From NCBI GenBank assembly GCA_003139735.1, contig PLGA01000513.1, positions 6,619-13,969 of the forward strand: a DNA stretch of 7,351 bases, written 5' to 3'. Both the position numbers and the translations under genes were made by a program. The notes beneath the pieces were generated by a model that saw only the letters and a program-made list of their open reading frames with translations, was not told the origin of the DNA and searched no databases. Source of the DNA: Bryobacterales bacterium (lineage in GTDB: Bacteria > Acidobacteriota > Terriglobia > Bryobacterales > Bryobacteraceae). Positions 1 through 6,350 of the stretch are shown here, piece after piece. Numbering within the stretch: position 1 is the first letter of the stretch; each line of letters starts with the position of its first letter.

Positions 1-5
1 GGTCT

Positions 6-29
6 TCTCCGCGTCTCCGCGTCTCCGCG
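6..29. repeat. 8-bp tandem repeat, three copies
   Basis: Three perfect head-to-tail copies of TCTCCGCG fill this stretch, followed by the first two bases of a fourth. The array sits about 30 bp before the channel gene in non-coding DNA. Short CTC(C/T)GCGT-type repeats are a common dispersed intergenic sequence in several environmental phyla. It could be copy-number variable. No function can be read from it. Confidence 0.8.
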
Positions 30-51
30 TCAAACTCCCTCTCTGCCACAA

Positions 52-57
52 TAGAAT
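52..57 (+). promoter_or_regulatory. Candidate -10 box (TAGAAT) before the channel gene
   Basis: TAGAAT matches the sigma-70 -10 consensus at five of six positions. The hexamer 17 bp upstream (29-34, GTCAAA) is a poor -35. The box ends only 2 nt before ATG 60, so a transcript started by it would begin just inside the annotated CDS. Either the true start is further in (ATG 105 or 117), or the overlapping CACAAT (47-52) is the real -10 and gives a leaderless message. Confidence 0.35.
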
Positions 58-59
58 TC

Positions 60-1907
60 ATGGCGGACAAGGGCCATATTTCGGAATCCACCCGGCGCGA
101 CGGCATGCTCGGCGGAATGAGGTTCTGGTTCGTCCTGGGACTGCTCGCGCTGCTGGTTTTGTGCCTGGCGTTCTCCTGGAACACGCGCGACGCCATGGCT
201 CACCTTTCCTTCCTGAGGGGTTCGAATGCAGCCGGCCCGAACTCTCAGCTGGTGGATCTGCGCCCCTGGCAGACTGCCCAGATCCTCGCGGCTCTGGCCG
301 TTACCGCCGAAGAGACCGAGCTCGCGCGCGCGGCCGAGCGCAACGCCGACCACGAAGTGGACCAAGCCTTCGCCGCGGCCCTTCGCGAGGCCGGCATGAA
401 GCGGTCTGCCCTGACCGGCGAGGCGCTGGCCCTTTCGCAAAAGGTCGCGCGGATCCAGCAGACCGTCAATGACGAACAAGCCCGCGTGGACAGCCTCACC
501 AAAGCTGCGAAGCCCTCCTCCGCGCCCGCCACCGACACAAGCGACCTCGATGTCGCCAAGGCCCAGCTCGGGCTCGACTCCGACGAACTGGCCGACGCGC
601 AACAGGATCTGGCCCGCGCCGGCGGCGACGACCGCGAACGCATCCAGCGGGAGCTCGCCGCGCACGAAGCCTCCATGAAACAATACGACGCGCAGGCCTC
701 CAACCCCGCCGAGGGCGCCGTGGTTTCGGCCCAACGCCGCGGTAGCTTGGCCGGCCGCGTCAACGCCTGGCTCGATCAACGCACCCGCTATCAGTTAGTC
801 GAGCAGGCCGTCCAGCAAGCCGACGCGGATGCCGCCGCGCTCGCCGTCAAGCACGAGGCAACCGAGAGTCAGGGCAACGTCGCCGCGTCCGCCGGCTCGC
901 AGGCAGCCTCCGCCGATAGAGCCGCCATCCTTGCCAACCTCAAGGACCGTAGCGCGCGAAGCCAGCTTCTGGCCATCTACGACGACCGCATCGAGAGCCA
1001 CAAGCAACTCGGCGCCATCTACCGGAAGTGGGACGCTCAACTGCTGCTGCAGCATCGCATCGTTCTGCATCTCATCCTGCAGTCTCTCGCCCTGATTGCC
1101 TTCATCCTCGTTTGCGTCATCCTGCTCGACGCCCTCGCCGTTCACTTCGTGGAGCGCCCCACGCTCGACCGGCGCCGGGCGCACACCCTTCGCGTCGTCT
1201 TCAAGCTGGGTACGCAACTCACCGGCGCCCTACTCGTCCTGCTCGTGGTCTTCGGCGTCCCCAGCCAAATGCCCACCATCCTCGGCTTCACCACCGCCGG
1301 CCTCACGGTCGTCTTGCAGGATTTCATCATCGCCTTCTTCGGCTGGTTTGTCCTGATGGGCAAGAACGGCATTCGCATCGGCGACCGCGTGGAGATCAAC
1401 GGCGTGGCCGGCGAGGTAGTCGAGGTCGGCCTTTTCCGCACCAGCATGCTCGAAACCGGCAACTGGACCGACAAGGGCCAACCCACGGGCCGGCGCATCG
1501 CGTTCCTGAACAGCTTCGCCATCCGGGGCCAGTATTTGAATTTCTCGACCACCAGCCAGTGGATGTGGGACGAGATCCGGTTCGGCATCCCCGCGGCCGG
1601 CGACGCGCACGGCCTGATCGAGCTGATCCGTAAGGCGGTGGTCGAGGAGACCGACGCGGACACCAGCCTGGCCGAGGCGGAATGGAAGCGCGACTCGAGC
1701 AAGAGCGCCTTAGGCCAATTGAGCGCGGAACCCGCGGTGGAAATGCGCCCGGGCGCCTCCGGCATCGACATCGTGGTGCGCTACGTCACCCGCGCCACCG
1801 ATCGCTTCGACACGCGCAATCGCCTCTACGAGCGCGTGGTCGCCCTGCTCCAAAACCCGCCCGCGCCCTCTGAGACCGCCTCCGGCTCTCCGCCCCGGCT
1901 TTCTTGA
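60..1907 (+). CDS. MscS-family mechanosensitive channel with long periplasmic helical domain
   Basis: This 615-residue inner-membrane protein is a predicted mechanosensitive or osmotic-release channel. A signal-anchor helix (about 22-40) is followed by about 290 Ala/Glu/Gln-rich residues with coiled-coil character and a Pro/Ser linker near 150-163. Hydrophobic segments follow at about 338-361 and 384-402, then a pore helix at 405-433. The positively charged R371-R373 loop fits a cytoplasmic position. The MscS beta-domain signature follows as IRIGDRVEINGVAGEVVEV (438-456), then FLNSFAIRG and a C-terminal alpha/beta domain to about 602. Residue G428 lies where the MscS hinge glycine (G121) falls in my hand alignment. 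E. coli MscS has 286 residues, so the extra length is mainly periplasmic. ATG 60 has no Shine-Dalgarno; ATG 105 and ATG 117 are alternatives that keep the signal anchor. It appears monocistronic. Confidence 0.88.
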   Translation: MADKGHISESTRRDGMLGGMRFWFVLGLLALLVLCLAFSWNTRDAMAHLSFLRGSNAAGPNSQLVDLRPWQTAQILAALAVTAEETELARAAERNADHEVDQAFAAALREAGMKRSALTGEALALSQKVARIQQTVNDEQARVDSLTKAAKPSSAPATDTSDLDVAKAQLGLDSDELADAQQDLARAGGDDRERIQRELAAHEASMKQYDAQASNPAEGAVVSAQRRGSLAGRVNAWLDQRTRYQLVEQAVQQADADAAALAVKHEATESQGNVAASAGSQAASADRAAILANLKDRSARSQLLAIYDDRIESHKQLGAIYRKWDAQLLLQHRIVLHLILQSLALIAFILVCVILLDALAVHFVERPTLDRRRAHTLRVVFKLGTQLTGALLVLLVVFGVPSQMPTILGFTTAGLTVVLQDFIIAFFGWFVLMGKNGIRIGDRVEINGVAGEVVEVGLFRTSMLETGNWTDKGQPTGRRIAFLNSFAIRGQYLNFSTTSQWMWDEIRFGIPAAGDAHGLIELIRKAVVEETDADTSLAEAEWKRDSSKSALGQLSAEPAVEMRPGASGIDIVVRYVTRATDRFDTRNRLYERVVALLQNPPAPSETASGSPPRLS

Positions 1908-1927
1908 CGCCGGCAAAGTCCCGGGGG

Positions 1928-1953
1928 GCGCGAATTCCGCGCGGTTGTAGAAT
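1928..1953 (+). promoter_or_regulatory. Candidate rhomboid promoter: palindrome plus TAGAAT -10
   Basis: A perfect inverted repeat, GCGCG-AATTC-CGCGC (1928-1942), lies 5 bp before TAGAAT (1948-1953), a five-of-six match to the -10 consensus. No -35 hexamer is visible at 16-18 bp. The palindrome occupies the spacer and could be an operator, although GC-rich palindromes also arise by chance in this background. A start site about 7 nt after the box would fall at 1959-1961, directly before ATG 1962. Confidence 0.4.
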
Positions 1954-1961
1954 GGATTGAA

Positions 1962-2783
1962 ATGGATTCCCGCCGAATGTGCCCGCACTGCCGGGCGTTT
2001 ATCACCACCAAGGACCGTACTTGCCCGTACTGCAATGAGACGGTCGGACCACGCGCGGTCCAGCGCGACGTTTCCGGCCTCATCGGCGGTTTCATTCCGC
2101 ATGCGCGCTTCAACACCATCCTCATCCTGTTCGTCAATTTCGGACTGTACGTCATCACCTCGATTTACAGCATGCGGTCCGGCGCCGGCGGGGCCATGGA
2201 CATCGATCCGCAAACGTTGGTGGAGTTCGGCGCCAAGTACGCGCCGCTGATCGCCATGGGGCAGTGGTGGAGACTGGTCACCGCCGGCTTTCTGCACGGC
2301 GGCTTGCTCCATATCCTGATGAACTGCTGGGTGTTGTTCGACCTGGGCGCGCAGGTGGAAGACATCTACGGCGCCAGCCGCATGTGGGTGATCTATCTGG
2401 TTTCGAGCGTATTCGGGTTCTATGTCAGCATGGTCTGGAATCCGGCCGCCCCGTCGGTGGGAGCGTCCGCGGCGCTGTTCGGGCTGATCGGCGCCATGAT
2501 CGCGCTGGGCGTGCGCCACCGCAACCCCATGGGGGCCGCGATTCGCGGCATGTATATTCGCTGGGCAGTTTATGGCCTGATATTCAGCCTTATCCCGGGC
2601 ATCGATATGGCCGCTCACATCGGAGGGATCGTCGCGGGTTTCGGGGTCGGTTACCTGGCCGGCGCACCAGGTCCTGAAGACGCCGCGAGCGAACCGATCT
2701 GGAGGGTAGCCGCATGGCTATGTATCCTGGTCACAGTGGTAAGTTTCGTCAAGATGGTTCTCGCCTTCAGTCGGGGTGCGTAG
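1962..2783 (+). CDS. Rhomboid-family intramembrane serine protease with N-terminal zinc ribbon
   Basis: This 273-residue inner-membrane protein is a predicted site-specific protease that cuts transmembrane segments. CPHC (7-10) and CPYC (21-24) form a treble-clef or zinc-ribbon-like metal site in the cytoplasmic N-terminus. The rhomboid core follows: W102-W103-R104 before the first conserved motif, H117 and N121 (HxxxN), the catalytic S169 in GASAALFG (GxSxxxFG), and H219 in AHIGG. The Ser-His dyad and oxyanion-hole residues are all present, so the enzyme should be active. About six or seven hydrophobic segments are visible, including a C-terminal one at about 248-268. The start is supported by the cysteine motif beginning at residue 7. 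The only ribosome-binding cue is a weak GGA (1954-1956), and the transcript may be leaderless. Substrates cannot be inferred. Confidence 0.93.
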   Translation: MDSRRMCPHCRAFITTKDRTCPYCNETVGPRAVQRDVSGLIGGFIPHARFNTILILFVNFGLYVITSIYSMRSGAGGAMDIDPQTLVEFGAKYAPLIAMGQWWRLVTAGFLHGGLLHILMNCWVLFDLGAQVEDIYGASRMWVIYLVSSVFGFYVSMVWNPAAPSVGASAALFGLIGAMIALGVRHRNPMGAAIRGMYIRWAVYGLIFSLIPGIDMAAHIGGIVAGFGVGYLAGAPGPEDAASEPIWRVAAWLCILVTVVSFVKMVLAFSRGA

Positions 2784-2789
2784 GCGCCT

Positions 2790-2832
2790 GGCGCGCCGGG
2801 CCCGCTCATGCCGGGAGGCCCGCGCCATTTAT
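2790..2832 (+). terminator. Terminator-like hairpin after the rhomboid gene
   Basis: The arms GGCGCG (2790-2795) and CGCGCC (2821-2826) pair perfectly over 6 bp. An inner stem, CCCG (2801-2804) with CGGG (2812-2815), adds 4 bp. The downstream tract is only ATTTAT, so intrinsic termination would be weak. It sits 6 nt after the stop codon and before the porin promoter, where a terminator is expected. The right arm can also pair with GGCGC (2834-2838). Confidence 0.45.
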
Positions 2833-2854
2833 CGGCGCAATCCAAACTTTGAAT

Positions 2855-2883
2855 TTGTGCTGGCCGCGGGGCCGGGGTAGAAT
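2855..2883 (+). promoter_or_regulatory. Candidate sigma-70-type promoter of the porin gene
   Basis: TTGTGC (2855-2860) and TAGAAT (2878-2883) are separated by exactly 17 bp. The -35 keeps the TTG triplet and the -10 matches five of six consensus bases. The predicted transcription start is near 2890, giving a leader of about 80 nt before ATG 2972. This is the best promoter in the window. Confidence 0.55.
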
Positions 2884-2894
2884 CCAGTGTAATA

Positions 2895-2933
2895 GCTCGC
2901 CGTGGGCGATGTGTTTTTTCATCAAGGGCGAGC
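2895..2933 (+). promoter_or_regulatory. Candidate attenuator: alternative hairpins in the porin leader
   Basis: Two mutually exclusive structures can form just after the predicted transcription start. In the first, TCGCC (2897-2901) pairs with GGCGA (2905-2909) across a 3-nt loop, and a run of six T (2914-2919) follows closely, resembling a weak intrinsic terminator. In the second, GCTCGCC (2895-2901) pairs perfectly with GGCGAGC (2927-2933). Inside it GATG (2908-2911) pairs with CATC (2920-2923), enclosing the T-run in the loop. This is the layout expected of a terminator/antiterminator switch. I do not recognise a known riboswitch class, and no leader peptide is evident. Confidence 0.4.
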
Positions 2934-2956
2934 CTCAGCGTAAATCCGAATCGATC

Positions 2957-2963
2957 AAAGGAG
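2957..2963 (+). promoter_or_regulatory. Strong Shine-Dalgarno that fixes the porin start
   Basis: AAAGGAG lies 8 nt before ATG 2972. It selects this codon over in-frame upstream starts as far back as 2714, which would overlap the rhomboid gene and place non-secretory sequence before the signal peptide. Confidence 0.85.
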
Positions 2964-2971
2964 TAAGACCA

Positions 2972-4216
2972 ATGCAACGCCTGAAGTGTGTCACCACGGA
3001 AGCCATTCTGCTGATGCTATCATTCGCGGCAAGCTCTCAGACGCCCGCGCTGACGCCGGCTTCCACGACGCCGTCCTCGACCACGGCTGCGGCGCCGCCG
3101 CCCGCTGCGCCGTCGGCCCTCCCCACTCCGTCGATCACCGGTCCGCTGACTGGACTCCCTCCCGCCATGCTTGACGCCGGACCTTTCGGCAAGATTGCCG
3201 TGAACGGCCTGTTCGACGGCGTCGGGATGTGGACTGGAAATTACACCACCGGCGATAACGCCGCCAATGCCGCCTTGGGCAATGGGCAGATCTTTATTCA
3301 GAAGACCGACGGCTGGTTTCAGTTCTACCTGCAGGCGGGCGCTTACAACATACCGGCTCTCGGGACGCCCTTCCTTGCCACCGACAAGACAATGACGGAT
3401 CTCTACGGCCCTGTGCCGGTCGGTTTTGTGAAGCTGCAAGCGGGGAAGAATACGTCTTTCCTGGTCGGCGCGCTGCCCACCCTGATCGGCGCCGAGTATA
3501 CCTTCACCTTCGAGAACATGAACATCGATCGCGGCCTGTTGTGGAACCAGGAAAACGCCGTCAATCGCGGAGTCCAGGTGAATCAGACTATGGGTAAGTT
3601 CACCGCTTCGCTCAGTTGGAACGATGGCTTCTATTCCAACCGCTATTCGTGGATGACCGGGTCCCTGACCTATGCCAATGGCCCCCATGCCTTGGCGTTC
3701 GTGGCAGGCGGAAACATGGCGCAAACCGCCGTTCAGACCTACGCGACGCCAGTGCAGAACAACAGCAGCATCTATAACGTCATCTACACCTACAACAAGG
3801 GGAACTGGATCATCCAGCCGTACTGGCAATACACCAGCGTGCCCACCGACGCCAAAATCGGCGTGGTTAAGGGCGCTACCACCGATGGCGCCGCGATTCT
3901 GGTGAGCCGCGCCCTCGGCAAGGGTTTCTCGCTTCCGTTCCGTTTCGAGTATATTGGCAGCTCGGGGAGCGTTGCCCAAAATTCCGTCAATCTGATGTAC
4001 GGTCCGGGCAGCGCCGCCACCTCGTTCACTCTTACGCCCACTTATCAACACGCGGGCTTTTTCGTTCGCGGAGACCTCGCTTACGTTCACGCCAGCAGCG
4101 TCGCGCCGGGTTATGGCTTCGGCCGGTCCGGCATGAGCCAAAGCGAGCCGCGGGCCATGGCTGAATTCGGATTCCTTCTTGGCAACAACGTCGTCGAGGA
4201 GGTCAAGAAGAATTAG
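2972..4216 (+). CDS. Outer-membrane beta-barrel porin, BBP2/OmpL-like
   Basis: This 414-residue protein is a predicted outer-membrane barrel for diffusion of small solutes. A Sec signal peptide spans about 1-21 (hydrophobic AILLMLSFAA, cleavage probably near AAS-SQ). A low-complexity Pro/Ala/Thr/Ser segment follows to about residue 58. The rest alternates polar and hydrophobic residues with many aromatic girdle positions, as in beta strands. The stretch ENMNIDRGLLWNQENAVNRG (181-200), followed by a VQVN strand, is typical of the putative beta-barrel porin-2 family (PF07642) as I recall it from acidobacterial genomes. The chain ends EEVKKN rather than in an aromatic residue. The last likely strand is AEFGFLL, so a polar tail follows it. 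Substrate is unknown. It has its own promoter and leader. No clear terminator follows, so some transcripts may read into the permease operon. Confidence 0.85.
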   Translation: MQRLKCVTTEAILLMLSFAASSQTPALTPASTTPSSTTAAAPPPAAPSALPTPSITGPLTGLPPAMLDAGPFGKIAVNGLFDGVGMWTGNYTTGDNAANAALGNGQIFIQKTDGWFQFYLQAGAYNIPALGTPFLATDKTMTDLYGPVPVGFVKLQAGKNTSFLVGALPTLIGAEYTFTFENMNIDRGLLWNQENAVNRGVQVNQTMGKFTASLSWNDGFYSNRYSWMTGSLTYANGPHALAFVAGGNMAQTAVQTYATPVQNNSSIYNVIYTYNKGNWIIQPYWQYTSVPTDAKIGVVKGATTDGAAILVSRALGKGFSLPFRFEYIGSSGSVAQNSVNLMYGPGSAATSFTLTPTYQHAGFFVRGDLAYVHASSVAPGYGFGRSGMSQSEPRAMAEFGFLLGNNVVEEVKKN

Positions 4217-4260
4217 GCGGGACGATTGAGCGGGGAAAACCATGAGATGGCTGTTAAACG

Positions 4261-4542
4261 GTGGTTGTGAGCGCCCAAGCCGTTGCCGTTCTTCGCGCCA
4301 TGCGGGGGCGCCTGTTCGGATGCCTGGAACGCGATGCTCCTTTTTCGCTCGATCCGGGCTGGAACGATCCCGTGCCGCAGCGCGTGGCGGAAGAGTTGCA
4401 TGATGCGGGCCTCATCGAAATCGATGAGTCGGCCCCGATAGGCGCCCCTTACTCCTTCCGCATTTCCGCAGCCGGTCTGGCGTACTTGGAGTCGATTCCG
4501 CCCGTGGCGGACCGAAACGATCGAATTGGAGAGACAACATAA
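4261..4542 (+). CDS. Small winged-helix-like protein, first gene of the permease operon
   Basis: This 93-residue protein is not assigned to a named family. Its pattern resembles a winged-helix fold: an N-terminal amphipathic helix (AVAVLRAMRGRLFGCL), a likely recognition helix with VAEELHDAGLIEI (about 43-55), then a wing-like PYSFRISAAGLAYLES segment. The last part is close to the 'Y.IT..G..YL' ending seen in PadR/MarR-like domains. It may be a local regulator or only a structural relative. An in-frame stop at 4255 leaves GTG 4261, GTG 4267 or ATG 4300 as starts, none with a good Shine-Dalgarno. Strong GC bias at third codon positions supports coding. Its stop overlaps the permease start by one base (TAATG), so the two are probably translationally coupled. 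Confidence 0.68.
   Translation: MVVSAQAVAVLRAMRGRLFGCLERDAPFSLDPGWNDPVPQRVAEELHDAGLIEIDESAPIGAPYSFRISAAGLAYLESIPPVADRNDRIGETT
4528..4533 (+). promoter_or_regulatory. Shine-Dalgarno of the permease inside the preceding gene
   Basis: GGAGAG lies 8 nt before ATG 4542, within the last codons of the upstream small gene. Together with the TAATG junction it supports both the permease start and coupled translation. Confidence 0.75.
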
Positions 4543-6350
4543 TGGACAAAAACACAGCGGAAATGAAACCCACGTTAGGTTTGACCGGGCTGACGATGAA
4601 CGCCATGGCGCTCATCGCGCCGGGCGCCTTTCTTTGGCTGACCTTCTTTATTCAAGCGACTACGGGCGCCACCGCGCCGGCCATGTGGTTGGGCATCTTC
4701 CTCGCCCTTCTGCTCTGCCTGGCGACCGCCGTGTGCTACGCGGAGATGGCCAAGCTGTATCCCGGCACCGGCAGCTCGTACTACTTCGCGGAACAGTCGT
4801 TTCTGAATCACGACAAAGCCTGGCCGTATGCGCGGCTTGCGAAGTTCATCGTCGGCTGGGGCTCTCACTTGTACTACTGGATTTACCCCGGCGTGATGGT
4901 GGCCGTGATGGGCATCCTGTGCGGCTACCTGGCCGGCACGCTCTGGCCCAACCTGATGAGCGCGTCCAATCCGGGACTCGCGTTCATGATGATCGTTGCC
5001 GTGGTCTTCTCCTTCGGCGTGGCTTACATCGCCAGCCGGGGCGTAAACGGCTCGACTTCCGTCAACATCGCGATCAATGTGATTCAGATCACAGCCCTGG
5101 TGGTCTTCTCGGTATTAGCTCTCGGTTATCGCGCGAATCACCCGCCGGGAAGCGTGGCTTATCAGTTCGATTCCACTTCCGGCGAGGCGTACACCTACGA
5201 GTTTTCGACGCATAAGGAGACCGCCGCCGGCGCGACCACCGACGTCATCGATCGCGATTCGGCCGGCGTTCCCAAGCCCAAGCTGGACGCGGCCGGTAAG
5301 CCCACGCCCTATCTGATTTCCTACCCGGACAAGGACGATAAGGGCAATTTCCTGAGCCATGCCAACGCGGCGTCGGTAATCTCGGCGCATAACTGGGGCT
5401 TTGCCTTCGTGCAGGCCACGGTGGCGATCCTGATTCTGGTCGGGTTCGAATCGGTCACCTCCATGGGGGGCGAGGCCAAGAACGCCAAGAAGCACATTCC
5501 CATCGCGGTGATCCTCTCCCTGTTGGTGCAGGGGCTGGTCTGTTACCTGTTCGAGTATTTCGCCGCGAACTACTTTCTGAATAGCGGATATACTATGCAG
5601 AGCGCGTCGGGGTCGGCCGCTCCTATCGGCGACATGATGGTGATGGTGGGCGACGCGCTCTTCGGCGCGGGCAACGGCCGCACCTTCATGCTGGTGGAGG
5701 CGTTCACGGTGTTCCTGGCGATCATCGGGACCACGCTTTCCTGCATGAACACGGGCGCGCGCGTCACCTACGCCATGGGTAAGGACGAGGAAGTGCCGGA
5801 GCATTTCGGCATGCTGCATTCCAAGAATCTGACGCCGCACCGCGCCATCTGGACCCTGGCCATCATCTCGGCCGTGGTCGGATGCGTGGCCCTCACGTTC
5901 GCTTTCGGAGACGCCGGCGCCCCCACGGATGCCGCCATCAAAGCTCTGCCGCAGGGCTTCTTTTCCAGCTTCGGCTACACCACGCACGACGGCATGGCGG
6001 CCATGCCAAACACGCTGCTCATGATCACGCTGGCCTCCAACTTCGGCACGTTCCTGCTGTATGCGTTGAGTTGCATCACTTGCCTGGTGGCTTACCATAA
6101 CCATCCGAATTTCAAAATGGTGCGCCACTTCCTGATCCCCGTATTCGGAGTAGTGGCCAACCTGGGCTGCATGATCTTCTACCTGATCGGGCCGTTTATG
6201 GGCTTCGGCACGGTCAAGGAGCCGCTGCTGGCCCTGGGAATCGCGCTCGTCTGGGCGATTTACGGAGCCGTGTATTTCCTCAAATCGAGCAAGGCTAAGG
6301 GGCGGACCACGCTGGTAACCGAGAATGGTGAGGCCGGTGTCCGCGCCTAG
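4542..6350 (+). CDS. APC-superfamily amino acid permease with periplasmic insertion
   Basis: This 602-residue inner-membrane transporter has about 12 hydrophobic segments of the LeuT-fold type and probably imports an amino acid or amine by ion coupling. TM1 (17-38) carries the broken-helix substrate site as ALIAPGAF. The conserved post-TM2 motif appears as YAEMAKLYPGTGSSYYF (66-82). TM6 contains GFESVTSMGGEAKNAKKHIP (301-320), the usual GFE..E..NP..IP-type motif. Between TM5 and TM6, residues about 196-283 form a long hydrophilic, Asp/Lys/Tyr-rich loop, where most family members have a short one. Standard topology places it in the periplasm. Substrate cannot be fixed from sequence. The C-terminal tail holds S582, S583, T589, T590 and T593 facing the cytoplasm, possible targets of the downstream kinase. 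It overlaps the phosphatase gene by 26 nt. Confidence 0.9.
   Translation: MDKNTAEMKPTLGLTGLTMNAMALIAPGAFLWLTFFIQATTGATAPAMWLGIFLALLLCLATAVCYAEMAKLYPGTGSSYYFAEQSFLNHDKAWPYARLAKFIVGWGSHLYYWIYPGVMVAVMGILCGYLAGTLWPNLMSASNPGLAFMMIVAVVFSFGVAYIASRGVNGSTSVNIAINVIQITALVVFSVLALGYRANHPPGSVAYQFDSTSGEAYTYEFSTHKETAAGATTDVIDRDSAGVPKPKLDAAGKPTPYLISYPDKDDKGNFLSHANAASVISAHNWGFAFVQATVAILILVGFESVTSMGGEAKNAKKHIPIAVILSLLVQGLVCYLFEYFAANYFLNSGYTMQSASGSAAPIGDMMVMVGDALFGAGNGRTFMLVEAFTVFLAIIGTTLSCMNTGARVTYAMGKDEEVPEHFGMLHSKNLTPHRAIWTLAIISAVVGCVALTFAFGDAGAPTDAAIKALPQGFFSSFGYTTHDGMAAMPNTLLMITLASNFGTFLLYALSCITCLVAYHNHPNFKMVRHFLIPVFGVVANLGCMIFYLIGPFMGFGTVKEPLLALGIALVWAIYGAVYFLKSSKAKGRTTLVTENGEAGVRA

Noticed and set aside
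1904..1909. TTGACG as a -35 for the rhomboid gene
   Set aside because: The hexamer fits, but it overlaps the preceding stop codon and lies 38 bp from TAGAAT, too far for a sigma-70 spacer. No other -10 is found 16-18 bp downstream.
2046..2061. GGACC/GGTCC inverted repeat inside the rhomboid gene
   Set aside because: Only 5 bp with a 6-nt loop, at a level expected by chance in GC-rich coding sequence.
2714..2971. N-terminal extension of the porin frame giving a 500-residue protein
   Set aside because: It overlaps the rhomboid gene, crosses the terminator and promoter, and lacks secretory character. The strong AAAGGAG and signal peptide place the start at 2972.
3020..4243. 407-residue reading frame on the minus strand across the porin
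   Set aside because: It mirrors the coding frame of a clear beta-barrel gene, is His/Arg/Gly-rich and has no recognisable domain. Long antisense frames are expected in high-GC DNA.
4242..4402. Short frame from ATG 4242, preceded by GGGG
   Set aside because: Its product is Arg/Ser/Cys-rich and shadows the better frame at 4261, which has GC-biased third positions and a coherent fold-like pattern.
5115..6128. 337-residue minus-strand frame across the permease, and a similar 302-residue one at 1710-2618
   Set aside because: Both show the composition of codon shadows (His/Arg/Asp-rich, no motifs), and both lie over genes with intact family motifs.
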